Of a DNA stretch of 64,000 bases, positions 62,864-64,000 are shown one piece after another (within the stretch, counting starts at the first letter, position 1; the number at the start of each line of letters is the position of its first letter). The translations under genes and the position numbers were made by a program. The stretch is from Bacteroidales bacterium (lineage in GTDB: Bacteria; Bacteroidota; Bacteroidia; Bacteroidales; Lentimicrobiaceae). The DNA is taken from positions 124,001 through 188,000 of the forward strand of contig JADIZB010000005.1 of the NCBI GenBank assembly GCA_016705005.1. Direction: 5' to 3'. The notes below the pieces were generated by a model that saw only the letters and a program-made list of their open reading frames with translations, had not been told where the DNA came from and did not search any database.

Positions 62864-64000
62864 ATGTCAAAAAATATTAATGATTTTATACACCAGGTTG
62901 TAAAGAAGGGCACCTGTACGGGGTGCGGTTTATGTGTTGGGATGGATGAATCAGGGAAATCATTCATGCGAGATACTCCAAATGGACCGAGGCCGGTAAT
63001 AAGTGAAAATCATTCCATTCCTGAATTGATCAGAAGTTGTTGCGCAGGGCATGAAATAAACTACCCAAAGCTCTATCAGAACCATTATGGAAAATATCCT
63101 GATAACTGGCTTACAGGGATGATTTCAGGAGTTTACACCGGATACTGTACTGATGAAAAAATCAGAAGGAACAGTTCGTCGGGTGGTGTGTTAACGGCTG
63201 TACTTTGTTCATTGCTTGAATCAGAAAAGATTGATGCTGCAATTGTTGTTACCCAGGGTATTCCGGAGCCCGAAAAAGCATCTGTGGTGATGGTTGGCTC
63301 AACTGCCGAAATTCAGGCTGCTTCGCAATCGGTTTATGTACCGGTTTCAACACTCGACATACTTAATAAACTTGAACCCGGGAAAAGGTATGCCATTACC
63401 TGTCTGCCTGAGCAGGCTGCTGCTATCAGGGTACTCCAGATGCATGGCCATGAGAAAGCACTGTGCATCAGGTATATTCTTGGGCCTTACACCGGAACTG
63501 CAATTTATCCGGCTGCTATTGAAATGTTTAAAAGAATTAACGGAATAAGTAATACTGATCGTGTTGTTTCGCTCAAATGGAGAGCCGGTGAATGGCCCGG
63601 ATATCTTGAAATTATTACACAATCCGGCAGAGTGTTACGTTCTCCGAAAGTTTATTATAATTTCCTTATACCTTTTTTTGTTACCAATGCCAGCCTGCAA
63701 AGCATGGATTTTGCCAATGAATTTGCCGATCTTGCCGTAGGTGATGCATGGTCGCCGGAGTTTGAGTCGCAGGGACAGGGTTTTTCGGTTGTTGTTAGCC
63801 GCAATGAACAGATGACAGCGTTGCTTGAAGATCTTCATCTGCAAGGAGTTCTTAATTTAAAGGCAGAACCCTCAGAATCTGCTTTTTCGATGCATGGTCA
63901 TATGATTGACTTTAAGAAAAGAGGAAGTTATATCCGAAACCAGACCCGCCGATTGTTGGGTATGAAGGCACCTGATTTCGGGTACAAGCCCGCCCGTATC
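62864..64000 (+). CDS. coenzyme F420 hydrogenase/dehydrogenase beta-subunit family protein (3' end outside window)
   Basis: Open to the last base of the window with no stop: 379 codons are visible from the ATG at 62864. The N-terminus has a ferredoxin-like CTGCGLCVG (from about residue 18). Then follow the FrhB-family stretches VYTGYC, RRNSSSGGVLTAVLCSLLES, YAITCLPEQAAAIR, and LIPFFVTNASLQSMDFANEFADLAVGDAW. In Bacteroidota such genes commonly occur in exopolysaccharide or capsule loci beside pyruvyl-transferases, so an oxidoreductase role in sugar modification is likely. It is probably co-transcribed with the membrane protein upstream. Confidence 0.85.
   Translation, partial: MSKNINDFIHQVVKKGTCTGCGLCVGMDESGKSFMRDTPNGPRPVISENHSIPELIRSCCAGHEINYPKLYQNHYGKYPDNWLTGMISGVYTGYCTDEKIRRNSSSGGVLTAVLCSLLESEKIDAAIVVTQGIPEPEKASVVMVGSTAEIQAASQSVYVPVSTLDILNKLEPGKRYAITCLPEQAAAIRVLQMHGHEKALCIRYILGPYTGTAIYPAAIEMFKRINGISNTDRVVSLKWRAGEWPGYLEIITQSGRVLRSPKVYYNFLIPFFVTNASLQSMDFANEFADLAVGDAWSPEFESQGQGFSVVVSRNEQMTALLEDLHLQGVLNLKAEPSESAFSMHGHMIDFKKRGSYIRNQTRRLLGMKAPDFGYKPARI

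Noticed and set aside
1..64000. CRISPR array, insertion sequence or prophage
   Set aside because: No regularly spaced repeats, transposase, integrase or phage structural genes were recognised anywhere in the window.

Overview
The window is a gene-dense, moderately AT-rich chromosomal segment of a Bacteroidota bacterium, most likely a Bacteroidales or near relative. This rests on type IX secretion C-terminal sorting domains on large exported proteins, a FISUMP-domain protein, a GldI-like FKBP lipoprotein, a DUF5723/OmpA outer-membrane protein, and many copies of the Bacteroidota promoter core TAnnTTTG upstream of genes (best seen ahead of the tRNA-Arg, clpC, the OmpA-like gene and a TPR gene). 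Both window edges cut through genes.

Layout. 1-8 kb: VWA protein (5' cut), Ste24-like M48 protease, small TPR protein, class A PBP, and an ABC-2 exporter pair. 8-16 kb: SlyD-like FKBP, a minus-strand run of dnaA, LMW-PTP, PLP dehydratase and RsmI-like methylase, YigZ/IMPACT, a DMT permease, and a HIT protein paired with an HhH-GPD-like Cys-cluster protein. 16-24 kb: DUF5723/TSP3/OmpA protein, second DMT permease, a 336-aa unknown, prmC, and a secreted T9SS subtilase. 23.4-24.3 kb is a very AT-rich gene-free gap before an XRE regulator. 25-29.5 kb: ndk, NrnA-like DHH phosphoesterase, two FKBP lipoproteins (one with three FKBP domains), cysQ. 30-40 kb: alpha/beta hydrolase, uvrB, two membrane-anchored EEP-fold proteins, an intact and a frameshifted rhomboid, a heptamer tandem repeat, mutL, a small tail-anchored protein, and a GroES-like protein. 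40-45 kb: DUF6580-like membrane protein, YtcJ-like amidohydrolase lipoprotein, two thioredoxin-fold proteins, arfB, PAS protein. 45-48 kb: tRNA-Arg(ACG) with promoter and terminator, a GIY-YIG remnant, FISUMP protein. 48-64 kb: TPR protein, gyrA, clpC, hybrid sensor kinase, PNGase F-like/LamG/T9SS protein, YciI-like secreted protein, and a polytopic membrane protein followed by an F420-dehydrogenase beta-family gene cut by the window end.

Most of the window is housekeeping (replication initiation, repair, protein folding and turnover, envelope biogenesis). I found no CRISPR array, insertion sequence, prophage or recognisable defence system. The observations most worth a second look are the HhH-GPD-like protein with an EndoIII-type cysteine cluster, the MutL whose C-terminal metal-ligand motifs are altered, the frameshifted rhomboid beside a TTAACTG repeat, the GIY-YIG fragment behind the tRNA, the back-to-back hairpins in the 29.5-30.1 kb gap, and the AT-rich gap before the XRE regulator. 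None of these is proof of a new system.
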